DNA of 64,000 nucleotides, taken from assembly GCA_900766185.1 (NCBI GenBank), contig CAAFUL010000014.1, positions 1 through 64,000 of the forward strand. Reading direction: 5' to 3'. Every line of letters starts with the position of its first letter. Positions within the stretch are counted from its first letter, which is position 1. A model generated the notes under the pieces. It made no database searches and was not told the DNA's origin. It saw only the letters and a program-made list of their open reading frames with translations. Positions 52,379-62,021 of this stretch are shown here, piece by piece. The DNA is from an uncultured Johnsonella sp. (GTDB lineage: Bacteria; Bacillota; Clostridia; Lachnospirales; Lachnospiraceae). The position numbers and the translations under genes were made by a program.

Positions 52379-53428
52379 TTACCTCAACTTTACCACATTT
52401 CTTGCTCTTTTTCTTCTGTCATCCTCTATAGCGGCATAATGTTTTTTAGTAGTATTGACATCACTATGCCCCAAAACATCAGCTACAAGATAGATATCAC
52501 CGGTTTCCCTGTAAAGATTGGTACCGTAGGTACTGCGAAGTTTATGCGGTGTTATTCTTTTTAAGGGACTTATTAAAGAAGCGTACTTTTTAACCAGATT
52601 TTCAACACTTTTTACACTTATTCTCCTCATTTGCATGGACAGGAATAAGGCATCCTCATGCCCTTCTATAGGAATAAGAGTTTTTCTTTCTTCCATATAT
52701 ATGTTAAGAGTATCACAAACCTCATCACTGAAATATACGGTAACCTCATTGCCGCCTTTTCTGTGTATGCGTATGCCGTTATTCTTAAAATCAACATCAG
52801 TAAGATTAAGCCCTACACACTCGGATACCCTGATGCCGGTACCCAGCATAAGACTAAGAAGTGCCAAGTCCCTGTTTTTGGTTTTCTCATGATAAGCTTT
52901 TTGTTTATCCGTAAGCATATCTCCGCTTTCAGCCTCATCTAAAAGAAGAGCCACCTCGTCGATATCAAGCCTTACTATTTCCTTTTGGTGAAGTTTCGGA
53001 AGTCCGACTCTTGAGATATAATTATTTTCAAGCCTTTCAAGTTTGTAAAAGTACTTGAAAAAACTTTTAAGACAGGAGATTTTTCGCTTTATACTTAAGT
53101 CCTTGTTAAGCAGCTCCTTATCTTCCTCTTCCCTGTATTTTAAGTATTCCATAAACTCTTCAAAGTCGGGAACCTTTAACCTGTCAAGGTCAGCAAGACT
53201 TATTTCACTGATATCGCTGTATTTCTTTTTAAGATAAGGGTTATTGTTAAGCAGGTATTTAAAAAATACTTTTAAATCATAGGCGTAGGCTATGCGTGTG
53301 CGTGAGCCGGTACGAGGCTCTATCCCCCTAAAAAACTCCCTGCAATAGCTTGGAAGCTCGCTGCCCAGTTCCCTCAGTTTATTTATATTTTTTTTATCTA
53401 CATTTTCATGATACGAAAGATTCGCCAT
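52379..53428 (-). CDS. Tyrosine recombinase (XerC/XerD or integrase type)
   Basis: 349 residues; AAGAGG precedes the start on the minus strand. The N-terminal core-binding domain (about 25-155) holds the SAM-like helices. The catalytic domain (about 165-349) has all active-site residues visible: Arg in GTGIRVSECVGLNL, Lys in RKGGNEVTVYF, His-x-x-Arg in PHKLRSTYGTNLY, the second His in VLGHSDVNTTKKHY and the nucleophilic Tyr at its end. The size and sequence suit the chromosomal Lachnospiraceae Xer-like recombinase more than a phage integrase. No attachment or dif site is established; the flanking repeat array is a candidate accessory site. Confidence 0.88.
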   Translation of the reverse strand: MANLSYHENVDKKNINKLRELGSELPSYCREFFRGIEPRTGSRTRIAYAYDLKVFFKYLLNNNPYLKKKYSDISEISLADLDRLKVPDFEEFMEYLKYREEEDKELLNKDLSIKRKISCLKSFFKYFYKLERLENNYISRVGLPKLHQKEIVRLDIDEVALLLDEAESGDMLTDKQKAYHEKTKNRDLALLSLMLGTGIRVSECVGLNLTDVDFKNNGIRIHRKGGNEVTVYFSDEVCDTLNIYMEERKTLIPIEGHEDALFLSMQMRRISVKSVENLVKKYASLISPLKRITPHKLRSTYGTNLYRETGDIYLVADVLGHSDVNTTKKHYAAIEDDRRKRARNVVKLR

Positions 53429-53805
53429 AATTACCTCTTAAACTGATTTATAATAAAAGTTTGGATTGATTATAATATATATCTGATATATGCACAATAA
53501 AGAAATGGTCAGAAACGCTACTTATTTCAATCATACTCGCAGTAGAGTTGATAAAGTTTTGACTCTCTTTTACAGACTGCAAGTTTGATTGTCCCTTAAA
53601 ACAGCTTTTCTTAGATACAAATCGAACAAACACTTGCCTTTTTACAAAATAATAATATATAATGTGTTTCGTTGCGTTAATTGCAGTAAAATTTAACCCT
53701 AATAAAATTAATAATAAACTTTATAATAAACTTTATAGAAAAGATAAGTTTAGTTCTATAGATTATGGATTGTATGAGAAATCCTTACTTAAACAGGAGG
53801 AAAAA
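53429..53805. other. Divergent intergenic region between the recombinase and parE
   Basis: About 375 nt. AT-rich sequence with a TTATAAT-type motif for the minus-strand gene, then the parE promoter and a 135-nt untranslated leader that contains two copies of AATAAACTTTATA (53712-53740). No other feature. Confidence 0.5.
53634..53663 (+). promoter_or_regulatory. Promoter of the topoisomerase pair
   Basis: TTGCCT (53634-53639) and TATAAT (53658-53663) are 18 nt apart. The predicted start near 53670 lies after the first ATG of the long frame (53662), which supports the downstream start at 53806. Confidence 0.75.
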
Positions 53806-55719
53806 ATGGCACAGTATAATGCAGACAGTATAAGCGTACTTGAGGGCTTGGAAGCTGTCAGAAAAAGACCGGGTATGTATATAGGAAGTGTGGGGCAAAA
53901 AGGTCTTAATCACCTGATATATGAAATACTTGATAATTCGGTTGACGAATATTTGGCAGGTCATTGTAAAAACATATATATAACTTTGGAGGCTGACGGT
54001 TCCTGTACGGTTGAAGATGACGGAAGAGGCATACCTACGGAACTTCACAAAAAGGGAGTTGCAGCAGCAAGAGTTGTACTTTCGACCCTTCATGCCGGAG
54101 GTAAATTCGATAATTCGGCGTATAAAACCAGCGGTGGACTGCATGGTGTAGGTTCCTCGGTTGTTAATGCGTTATCAAAGAAAATGGATGTGTATATTTC
54201 AAGAAACGGAAATGTATACCATGATTCCTATGAAAAGGGAGTACCAAAAACAGAGCTTGTTAAAGGGCTTCTTCCGGTTATAGCCAAAACAAAGAAAACA
54301 GGTACAAAGATCAATTTTTTACCTGATGATACTATATTTGAAAAGACGGCATTCAGAACCGATTGGCTTAAATCAAGACTGCACGAGACAGCCTATCTTA
54401 ACCCAAGTCTCTATATATACTATAAAAATTTAAGAGATGAGATAAAAGAAGAGATAGTATACCATGAAGAAGACGGAATAAGTGCCTATGTAAAGGAGCT
54501 TAATAAGGGCAAGGAAACTTTGCATGATCCCATATATATAAAGGGGCTTTCGGACAAAATAGAAGTAGAGGTTGCTATACAGTTTGTAGATGCCTTTGAG
54601 GAAAACATACTTGGCTTTTGTAACAACATCTTTACCCAAGAGGGCGGAACCCATATAGTAGGTTTTAAGACAAGGTTTACCCAAATGATCAATACCTACG
54701 CAAGAGAGCTTGGCATATTAAAAGAAAAGGATGCCAACTTTACAGGCTCAGATACAAGAAACGGTATGACTGCCATAGTGGTAACCAAGCACCCCGATCC
54801 TATATTTGAGGGGCAGACTAAAACTAAGCTTGCAAGTGCAGATGCCACCAAGGCGGTAAGTACGGTAGTGCAGGAGGAGCTTGGAAGATTTCTTGACAGG
54901 AATATAGATACACTTAAGGCAATCATCTCCTGTGCGGAAAAATCAGCCAAGATAAGAAAGGCGGAAGAAAAAGCCAAGATAAATATGCTTTCAAAGTCAA
55001 AGTTCTCATTTGACTCCAACGGAAAGCTTGCCAATTGTGAGTCTAAGGATGCAAGCAAATGCGAGATATTCATAGTTGAGGGCGACTCCGCCGGAGGCTC
55101 CGCAAAGACTGCAAGAGACAGAAAGTATCAGGCTATATTGCCTATAAGAGGAAAGATACTCAATGTAGAAAAAGCCTCTATAGATAAGGTTTTAGCCAAT
55201 GCTGAAATCAAAACCATGATCAATGCCTTCGGCTGCGGCTTTTCGGAAGGCTATGGCAATGATTTTGATATAAGCAAATTAAAGTATCATAAGATAATAC
55301 TTATGACGGATGCGGATGTAGACGGCAGCCATATAGATACCCTGCTTTTAACCTTTATATACAGATTTATGCCGGAGCTTATCAACAACGGGCACATATA
55401 CATTGCCATGCCGCCGCTTTACAAGGCTATACCTAAAAAAGGCGAAGAAGTCTATCTGTATGATGAAAAGGCATTGGAAGAGTATAGAAAAAAAAGCAAG
55501 GGAGCATTTACCCTGCAAAGATATAAGGGGCTGGGGGAAATGGATGCACAGCAGCTGTGGGAAACCACACTTGACCCTAAGAAAAGAGTACTTAAAAGAG
55601 TTGAAATAGAAGATGCCAGAATGGCTAATGAAATCACACAGCTTTTAATGGGCTCCGAGGTCATGCCCAGAAGAAACTTTATATACGAACACGCTGCACA
55701 GGCTGTAATAGACGCATAA
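53806..55719 (+). CDS. parE: Type II topoisomerase, B subunit (ParE-like)
   Basis: 637 residues from ATG 53806 with AGGAGG at 53795-53800; earlier starts fall before the promoter. GHKL ATPase: DNSVDEYLAGHCKN, DDGRGIPTELHKK, GGLHGVGSSVVNALS. Transducer domain follows, then TOPRIM with VEGDSAGGSAKTARDRKYQAILPIRGKILNVEKA and MTDADVDGSHIDTLLL, and the C-terminal KGLGEMDAQQLWETTLDP. The subunit supplies ATP-driven strand passage. Its neighbour is the matching A subunit. Because its partner lacks a GyrA box I favour ParE; the naming of such pairs is not settled by sequence alone. Confidence 0.85.
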   Translation: MAQYNADSISVLEGLEAVRKRPGMYIGSVGQKGLNHLIYEILDNSVDEYLAGHCKNIYITLEADGSCTVEDDGRGIPTELHKKGVAAARVVLSTLHAGGKFDNSAYKTSGGLHGVGSSVVNALSKKMDVYISRNGNVYHDSYEKGVPKTELVKGLLPVIAKTKKTGTKINFLPDDTIFEKTAFRTDWLKSRLHETAYLNPSLYIYYKNLRDEIKEEIVYHEEDGISAYVKELNKGKETLHDPIYIKGLSDKIEVEVAIQFVDAFEENILGFCNNIFTQEGGTHIVGFKTRFTQMINTYARELGILKEKDANFTGSDTRNGMTAIVVTKHPDPIFEGQTKTKLASADATKAVSTVVQEELGRFLDRNIDTLKAIISCAEKSAKIRKAEEKAKINMLSKSKFSFDSNGKLANCESKDASKCEIFIVEGDSAGGSAKTARDRKYQAILPIRGKILNVEKASIDKVLANAEIKTMINAFGCGFSEGYGNDFDISKLKYHKIILMTDADVDGSHIDTLLLTFIYRFMPELINNGHIYIAMPPLYKAIPKKGEEVYLYDEKALEEYRKKSKGAFTLQRYKGLGEMDAQQLWETTLDPKKRVLKRVEIEDARMANEITQLLMGSEVMPRRNFIYEHAAQAVIDA

Positions 55720-55733
55720 TGGAGGGAAAAAAC

Positions 55734-57968
55734 TTGGAAAATATTATTGTAACGGAATACTCGGAAGAAATGCAGCAGTCCTATATGGACTATTCCATGA
55801 GCGTTATAACTTCAAGAGCTATTCCCGATATAAGAGACGGCTTAAAACCGGTACAAAGAAGAGTGCTATACGATATGTCCGAGCTTAGACTGCTGTCTGA
55901 CAGACCACACAGAAAATCAGCCAGAATAGTCGGAGATACCATGGGTAAATACCACCCGCACGGAGATTCATCTATTTACGAAACCTTAGTAGTACTTACT
56001 CAAACTTGGAAAAAGTCCATGCCGCTGATAGACGGACACGGCAACTTCGGCTCTATAGAAGGAGACGGGGCTGCTGCCATGAGATATACGGAAGCTAAAC
56101 TTATGAAGTTTACGGAAGAAGTCTATCTTAAGGACTTGGATAAGACTGTAAATTTTGTATCAAACTATGATGAGACTGAAAAAGAGCCGGAAGTATTGCC
56201 GGTAAGGATTCCTAACATACTTATAAACGGAGCTGAGGGTATAGCCGTAGGTATGTCAACTTCCATAGCACCGCACAATTTATCCGAAGTATGTGATGCC
56301 TGCATAGCCTATGTGAAAAATAGGGATATAAGCCTTAAGAAGCTTATGGAAATAATGCCGGGTCCGGACTTTCCCACCGGCGGCATCATAGCCAATAAAA
56401 AGGATTTATATGACATATATGAAAGCGGCAGCGGCAAGCTTAAGATTCGTGGCAGAATAGAAATGGAGCTTGGCAGAAAAAAGGCGGATAAGGATAAACT
56501 TATAATTACCGAAATTCCTTATACCATGGTAGGATCGGGAATAAATAAATTCTTACAGGATATAGCCAACCTGGTTGAAACAAGGAAACTGCCGGAAGTG
56601 GTTGATATAAGCAATCAATCCGATAAAAACGGTACAAGGATCGTGCTTGAGCTAAGAAAAGATGCGGATATAGACAGGATAAAAAATGTACTTTACAAAA
56701 AGACCAAGTTTGAAGACAGTTTAGGTATAAATATGCTTGCAATAGTAAATTCAAGACCTGAAACACTTGGACTTAAAAACATACTATCACATTTTCTTGA
56801 GTTTCAGTACACTAATAATACAAACAAGTACAATATATTGTTGGCAAAAGAGCTTGAAAAAAAGGAGATACAGGAAGGACTTATTAAGGCAAGTGATTGT
56901 ATAGACCTTATTATAGCAATATTAAGAGGGGCTAAGACCCTAAATCAGGCAAAGCTTTGTCTTACCAAGGGCGAGACCAAGGATATAAAATTTAGAACTA
57001 AGTCTTTGGAAAACGATGCAAAGAAACTTGCATTTACTCAAAATCAGGCACAGGCTATACTTGATATGAGACTTTACAAACTTATAGGCTTGGAGATTGA
57101 GGCACTGTTAAAAGAGCATAAGAATACATTGGCTAATATAGAAGAGTATCAAAACATACTTAAGTCAAAAGAAAAGATGGATGCTTTGATTATAAATGAC
57201 CTTAAAAAGATAAAAAAAGACTATGCAACAAAAAGACTTACAGGCATAGAAGATGCCAAGGAAGCTGTATATGAGGAAGTAGAGCAAAAGGCTGAAGAGG
57301 TGGTTCTGCTTATAGACAGATTCGGTTATGCAAAGCTTGTAGACAGGTCAACTTACCAAAGAAATGCAGAGAGTATAGAGACGGAGTATAAATACAAACT
57401 TGAAGCCTTAAATAATGACAAGGTAGTTGTATTTAGTGATATAGGCTATATGCATCAGATAAAGTTAAAGGATTTACCTGTATTTAAACTTAAAGATAAG
57501 GGCATACCGCTTGATAATATCTGTAAGTTTGATACGAGTAAGGAAGAGGCTTTATTTATAGAAATCAGCAGTAAGCTTGAAGGGAAAGAACTTATATTTG
57601 CAACCGCTCAGGGACTTGTGAAAAAAACCGCCTATGAAGAATTTATAACCAATGTAAGACAAACTCAGGCTATAAAGTTAAATGACGAAGACAGACTTGC
57701 AGCAGTAAAGGTACTTGATGAGAATACCGGCTATATCATAGCCGTATCGGATGCAAATTATGTGCTTAAATTCCCGATAGACGAGGTAGCCCTGATGAAA
57801 AAAAACGCCAAGGGCGAGAAGTTGATGAAACTTGGAAAGGGAGAATTAATATACAATATATACAAGGACAGTGAGGAAGATATAAAGGACTGTAAGGGCA
57901 ATGTTATAGATAAGGATAAACTTAAAGATTCCCATAGGATGGACAGAGGAAAGATATATAATAAATAA
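55734..57968 (+). CDS. parC: Type II topoisomerase, A subunit (ParC-like)
   Basis: 744 residues from TTG 55734, which has GGAGGG 7 nt upstream; the ATG at 55719 overlaps the parE stop but has no ribosome binding site. The catalytic Tyr is in AAAMRYTEAKL (about 117). The quinolone region reads GDTMGKYHPHGDSSIYE with the drug-contacting Ser in place and Glu at the acidic spot, so it looks sensitive-type. A C-terminal beta-propeller (about 500-740) is present; the GyrA box (QRRGGKG) is not seen and NVRQTQAIKL stands there. That favours ParC over GyrA. It forms topoisomerase IV with the gene before it. Confidence 0.85.
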   Translation: MENIIVTEYSEEMQQSYMDYSMSVITSRAIPDIRDGLKPVQRRVLYDMSELRLLSDRPHRKSARIVGDTMGKYHPHGDSSIYETLVVLTQTWKKSMPLIDGHGNFGSIEGDGAAAMRYTEAKLMKFTEEVYLKDLDKTVNFVSNYDETEKEPEVLPVRIPNILINGAEGIAVGMSTSIAPHNLSEVCDACIAYVKNRDISLKKLMEIMPGPDFPTGGIIANKKDLYDIYESGSGKLKIRGRIEMELGRKKADKDKLIITEIPYTMVGSGINKFLQDIANLVETRKLPEVVDISNQSDKNGTRIVLELRKDADIDRIKNVLYKKTKFEDSLGINMLAIVNSRPETLGLKNILSHFLEFQYTNNTNKYNILLAKELEKKEIQEGLIKASDCIDLIIAILRGAKTLNQAKLCLTKGETKDIKFRTKSLENDAKKLAFTQNQAQAILDMRLYKLIGLEIEALLKEHKNTLANIEEYQNILKSKEKMDALIINDLKKIKKDYATKRLTGIEDAKEAVYEEVEQKAEEVVLLIDRFGYAKLVDRSTYQRNAESIETEYKYKLEALNNDKVVVFSDIGYMHQIKLKDLPVFKLKDKGIPLDNICKFDTSKEEALFIEISSKLEGKELIFATAQGLVKKTAYEEFITNVRQTQAIKLNDEDRLAAVKVLDENTGYIIAVSDANYVLKFPIDEVALMKKNAKGEKLMKLGKGELIYNIYKDSEEDIKDCKGNVIDKDKLKDSHRMDRGKIYNK

Positions 57969-58046
57969 TTGTAATAAAATAAAAACTTTTGTATAATATA
58001 CGCAGTAAGATAGGTGTGCAACCTTTTATTATTGATATAATATAAC

Positions 58047-58080
58047 AAAGGCGGCAGAAAACAAAATCTGCCGCCTTTTA
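58047..58080 (+). terminator. Intrinsic terminator after the topoisomerase genes
   Basis: AAAGGCGGCAGA (58047-58058) pairs with TCTGCCGCCTTT (58067-58078), with an A-rich loop and following T-run; a strong, GC-rich stem. Confidence 0.92.
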
Positions 58081-58226
58081 TCTTAGTATAGCTTAGGTAA
58101 GGGCAAAAAGACACAGTTTGGTACTTAAAGAAAAGAGCATTAAATATATTGCTTAACCTATGCTGACACAGTAACTTTAAAGTTTCGGCTTTTACAGCAT
58201 TAAGTAGGTTGATAAGGAGATATTGT

Positions 58227-58832
58227 ATGAAAAATCCGTTAAATAATATAACTAGGGAGAATTCATGGAAGATACTTGCTATACTTGTGCTAAGCGTAGT
58301 GATAATTGAGCTTTCGTATCTTGCTGCTGTATTTGGCTCCGGAATAGTGATTGTAACAGAAAATAATTGGGGAAATTCCTTCCTTGAATATGTATTTAAT
58401 GTTGGAGAAAAACATAGGTATTATGTGATAGTTAATAAATACGCATATAGAATTCCAAAATGGCAGGCGGATTTACTTAATAGCTCACCAAGCAATGAAG
58501 GTAGGCATACATCAAATAGAGTATATGTTAACAATAACATTAATTCAAAATCAGACTATGGTGACAGCTACATATATGAATATAATAATGCAGATAAGTT
58601 CTTGCTATCATATAAACCGGATGACATAATAACTTTGACAGATGTAGAAGGTTTAGTAAAAGTGTATATACATGAAAAGGCTTTCGGACCGGACTATTAT
58701 ACTATAGAAAAGTATAACAACAAGACACTTATAATAAGCGATAAAGATGTTTATCAAGTGGAAAATAATAAAGTGTATCAAGTGTATGAAGATGGAGAGG
58801 ATTACATTTATTATAAATGTATACTTCGATAA
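58227..58832 (+). CDS. Cassette protein A1: single-pass membrane protein with outer domain, unknown
   Basis: 201 residues from ATG 58227 (AAGGAGA 6 nt upstream). A membrane helix (about 15-40; WKILAILVLSVVIIELSYLAAVF) precedes an outer domain of about 160 residues that is rich in Tyr, Asn and Asp. Shared with A2: SGxVIV, YxxxNKYAYRIPxWQA, KPDD, VKxY, IEKYNNKTLI and a final YKC. The Asp/Tyr-rich outer domain has no known fold. It is the first of an A1-B1-A2-B2 cassette with 49- to 150-nt gaps. Confidence 0.75.
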   Translation: MKNPLNNITRENSWKILAILVLSVVIIELSYLAAVFGSGIVIVTENNWGNSFLEYVFNVGEKHRYYVIVNKYAYRIPKWQADLLNSSPSNEGRHTSNRVYVNNNINSKSDYGDSYIYEYNNADKFLLSYKPDDIITLTDVEGLVKVYIHEKAFGPDYYTIEKYNNKTLIISDKDVYQVENNKVYQVYEDGEDYIYYKCILR

Positions 58833-58881
58833 GTACAGCAAAGAATTTAACTAAAAAATATTATATGAAAAGGTTGAATCT

Positions 58882-59289
58882 ATGAATGGAGAGAGTTTTA
58901 TAAGTAAATGGGGATATAGAATAAGAAAATTACTAATTATATTGCTGGGCTTAGAGTTGCTTATTAAAATCGGCAATATACTGCTTCCTACTGTTATAGA
59001 TGCAGACTTAGGCGATATTTTTAGATTTACTTTGGAAAAACTTTTTATTTTCTTAATTTATATTATTATAATTATACTATATCCCCCTGCATTAGCGTTG
59101 ATTGCATTATCAGCAATTATAATACTGATAATATGGGGTATTTTGACAAGAAATAAAATAAAAGAGCAAAAACAAGGTATTGATTTAGTCAAGGCTGAGG
59201 GTAGGATTTTGAAGCAGGAGGAACAAAAAGAAAGTATTGACTTAGTCGAGGTTGAGAGCGAAGCTTTGGAGCAGGATAAATTAAGTTAA
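58882..59289 (+). CDS. Cassette protein B1: two-helix membrane protein with repeated acidic tail
   Basis: 135 residues. An N-terminal amphipathic start (SKWGYRIRKLLIILLGLELLIKIGN) and helix, a short loop (LPTVIDADLGDI), then two adjacent long hydrophobic helices (about 50-90), and a cytosolic tail with about two copies of an 18-20-residue unit: IDLVKAEGRILKQEEQKES and IDLVEVESEALEQDKLS. It is clearly related to B2 over the membrane part and the tail. It starts 49 nt after A1. Confidence 0.72.
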   Translation: MNGESFISKWGYRIRKLLIILLGLELLIKIGNILLPTVIDADLGDIFRFTLEKLFIFLIYIIIIILYPPALALIALSAIIILIIWGILTRNKIKEQKQGIDLVKAEGRILKQEEQKESIDLVEVESEALEQDKLS

Positions 59290-59309
59290 TATAGGAGGAG
59301 CAGTGCAGT

Positions 59310-59963
59310 ATGAATTTATTAAAAAAGAAAAGTCCATGGAAAGTAGTTATTATACTTGCAGTAAGTTTGATCTTGATTGAACTTTTATATATTGCGGCTA
59401 TTTTTAATTCGGGTACAGTTATTGTAATGAAACATTATAGTGATCAATATTATGGTATCCCTACATTTTCATCAATTACCTCGGCTGAGTATAGGTATTA
59501 TGCAATATTTAATAAATATGCATACAGAATTCCGTTTTGGCAGGCGTGGATATTTGATCAAAAAACAACTGATGTATGGAGTGAAAGAACAACCCCCATA
59601 TATATTACAGATAAGTTGGATGAGTCTGAAGAGTGGAGATATGAAAATGGATATATATATGAAGATAAGGAAGAAGGTAGGTTATTTCTGTCGGATAAAC
59701 CTGATGACAAATTATCATTAGACGATATTGAGAATATGGTGAAAATTTATAAAGCCGAAAAAAAGTATAAAGAAAACAATACTTATTATTATAGCAGAGA
59801 AGAAACTCAAAAAACCGTTTATAGTTATGTGATAGAGAAGCATAATAATAAAACGATTATAGCAAACAACGGTAAAGTATATTATATAAAAGACAATGAG
59901 ATAAGTCAGGTATATGACAGTGGAAACAGTAAATACCGATTTTTTAAATGTGTGATGAAATAA
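59310..59963 (+). CDS. Cassette protein A2: paralogue of A1
   Basis: 217 residues; AGGAGGAGC upstream. The membrane helix (WKVVIILAVSLILIELLYIAAIF) and the motifs SGTVIV, FNKYAYRIPFWQA, KPDD, VKIY, IEKHNNKTII and final FKC match A1, with two insertions in the outer domain (about 40-60 and 155-175). The similarity is over the whole length, so A1 and A2 arose by duplication and have since diverged well. It follows B1 by 20 nt, the closest spacing in the set. Confidence 0.75.
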   Translation: MNLLKKKSPWKVVIILAVSLILIELLYIAAIFNSGTVIVMKHYSDQYYGIPTFSSITSAEYRYYAIFNKYAYRIPFWQAWIFDQKTTDVWSERTTPIYITDKLDESEEWRYENGYIYEDKEEGRLFLSDKPDDKLSLDDIENMVKIYKAEKKYKENNTYYYSREETQKTVYSYVIEKHNNKTIIANNGKVYYIKDNEISQVYDSGNSKYRFFKCVMK

Positions 59964-60111
59964 CTATGGTGCCAATTATTAATATCTAAACTTTATATAT
60001 TAAAAGATTGGAAAAATATAATCATATATCGGTTTAAATATTATTATGTCAGTGCATAAGGTAATTATTTATGCAAATGATTACATATTAAGAGTAAAGG
60101 AAAATACAACA

Positions 60112-60630
60112 ATGAATGAGACAACTTCTACAAATAGATGGGGAAGTAGAATAAGGTTATGTTTGATAACATTATTAGGACTTAGTATATTTTTTAAAAT
60201 AGGCAATTTAATACTTCCACCGGTTATAGATATAAATTTTGAAGATATAGTAACAGTGATAATTTATTGGATCATGCTTTTATTTATCTATACATTATTT
60301 GGAATTGTTTTTGAACCTATACCTACCCTGATTATGATTGTGCTTGTAATATGTATTTTGATATGGTTTATCAAAGGAATAAAATCTAAAAATCATGTAT
60401 CTGAGAGCAGGATGCAAATAGATAATATTGAACAAATTAAAAAAGAAAGCAAAGAACAAATTTTTAATTTAAGCAAGGTTGACGGCGAAGCTTTGGAGAA
60501 GGAAGGGCAAAGACAGGATATTGATTTAGTCAAGTCTGGGAGCGAAGCTTTGGAGCAGGACGAACAAAAAGAAAGTATTGGTTTAATCGAGTCTGAGAGC
60601 GAGGCTTTGGAGAAAGAGGAGCAAAGTTAA
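60112..60630 (+). CDS. Cassette protein B2: paralogue of B1
   Basis: 172 residues from ATG 60112 (AAAGGAAAATA upstream); the in-frame ATG at 60046 would add 22 residues without a ribosome binding site. Start NRWGSRIRLCLITLLG, KIGN-ILPPVID, two helices and a cytosolic tail with three units of the type IDLVKSGSEALEQDEQKES and one diverged unit before them. Just after the stop at 60628-60630 the frame continues with AIDASQNQ... to TAA, the trace of another unit lost by a stop mutation. Confidence 0.72.
   Translation: MNETTSTNRWGSRIRLCLITLLGLSIFFKIGNLILPPVIDINFEDIVTVIIYWIMLLFIYTLFGIVFEPIPTLIMIVLVICILIWFIKGIKSKNHVSESRMQIDNIEQIKKESKEQIFNLSKVDGEALEKEGQRQDIDLVKSGSEALEQDEQKESIGLIESESEALEKEEQS
60452..60628 (+). 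repeat. About 57-nt in-frame repeats in the B2 tail
   Basis: Copies of a GACGGCGAAGCTTTGGAG-like unit recur at about 60480, 60537 and 60594. The B1 tail carries two matching units (59215-59289). They encode the acidic EALE(K/Q) repeats. Confidence 0.7.
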
Positions 60631-60843
60631 GCTATTGATGCAAGTCAAAACCAAAGTTCTGACACAAAAGAGGAGTAAAGAAAAGAGCAGTTATTAAAAT
60701 CACTTGCCATTTAGCTGAATTTATATTATTATCTCCTACATAATTATAAATATTACAATTTAGCCAAATATTGTTCTGAATTGTAGCTTATAAATAATTT
60801 GTGTATAAATATACTATATCTTATAACTTGAATAGGAGAAAAT
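60631..60843. other. Intergenic region before asd
   Basis: 213 nt. It begins with the decayed last repeat of B2 (to 60678). The remainder is AT-rich, with no lysine riboswitch or clear terminator; nothing else is seen. Confidence 0.5.
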
Positions 60844-61929
60844 ATGGACAAGAAATTAAAAGTCGGTATACTCGGAGCTACCGGTATGGTAGGTCAAAGA
60901 TTTATATCCTTACTTGGAAACCACCCATGGTATGAGGTTTGTGCAGTTGCTGCGAGTCCAAGCAGCGCAGGAAAAACTTATGGCGAAGCTGTAGAAAAAA
61001 GATGGAAGATGCCTACAGATATACCTGCCGAAGTTTCCAAACTTATAGTAATGGATGTTAATAATGTAGAAGCAGTGGCAGCAGAGGTTGATTTTGTATT
61101 TTCGGCAGTGGATATGAGCAAGGAAGAAATCAAGAAAATAGAAGAAGATTATGCAAAGACCGAAACACCTGTGGTATCCAATAACTCAGCTCATCGTTGG
61201 ACTAAGGATGTGCCTATGGTTATACCGGAGATCAACCCCGAGCATTTTGAGATCATAGAAGCACAAAAGAAAAGGCTTGGAACCAAGAGGGGATTCATAG
61301 CGGTTAAGCCTAATTGCTCTATACAAAGCTATGCCCCTGTGCTTAATGCATGGAAGGAGTTTGAGCCTTATGAAGTAATAGCTACTACATACCAAGCAAT
61401 ATCAGGAGCAGGCAAAACCTTTGCAGAGTGGCCTGAGATGGTAGAAAATGTTATACCTTACATAGGTGGGGAAGAAGAAAAAAGTGAAAAAGAGCCGCTC
61501 AGAATCTTCGGTCATATTGAAGATGGAGAGATAGTGCCGGCTACAAGCCCTAAGATAAGCTGTCAATGCCTTAGAGTCCCGGTGTTAAACGGACATACGG
61601 CAGCAGTATTTGTAAAGCTTAAAAAGGCTGCAACTAAAGAAGAGCTTATACAAAAGTTAAGAGAGTACAGAGGACTTCCTCAAGATCTTGATCTGCCTAA
61701 TGCTCCTAAGCAGTTTATCACTTACTTTGAAGAGGATGACAGACCTCAGGTTAAGCTTGATGTTGATCATGAAAAAGGTATGGGAGTATCTATAGGTAGA
61801 CTGCGTGAAGACAGCATTTACGATTGGAAGTTTGTAGGACTTTCTCATAATACTTTAAGAGGTGCTGCCGGCGGAGCTTTGCTTTGTGCGGAACTTCTTA
61901 CCGCTCAGGGATATATTGCAGCAAAGTAA
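60844..61929 (+). CDS. asd: Aspartate-semialdehyde dehydrogenase
   Basis: 361 residues. It reduces aspartyl phosphate to aspartate semialdehyde with NADPH, for lysine, threonine and methionine (and peptidoglycan diaminopimelate). The Rossmann loop is GATGMVGQRFISLL (about 11). The catalytic Cys is in VKPNCSIQSYAPVL, with QAISGAGKTFAEW after it. The catalytic His lies in NGHTAAVFVKL. The length and the long insert match the archaeal/fungal-type subgroup also found in Clostridia. AGGAG precedes the ATG. Confidence 0.95.
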   Translation: MDKKLKVGILGATGMVGQRFISLLGNHPWYEVCAVAASPSSAGKTYGEAVEKRWKMPTDIPAEVSKLIVMDVNNVEAVAAEVDFVFSAVDMSKEEIKKIEEDYAKTETPVVSNNSAHRWTKDVPMVIPEINPEHFEIIEAQKKRLGTKRGFIAVKPNCSIQSYAPVLNAWKEFEPYEVIATTYQAISGAGKTFAEWPEMVENVIPYIGGEEEKSEKEPLRIFGHIEDGEIVPATSPKISCQCLRVPVLNGHTAAVFVKLKKAATKEELIQKLREYRGLPQDLDLPNAPKQFITYFEEDDRPQVKLDVDHEKGMGVSIGRLREDSIYDWKFVGLSHNTLRGAAGGALLCAELLTAQGYIAAK

Positions 61930-62021
61930 ATAAATTTATAACTTAAATTACCTACACTATAATGATTTATCCATCACATAAACCGTTACAAACATATATA
62001 ATTTTATTAATGAGGTGCAAA

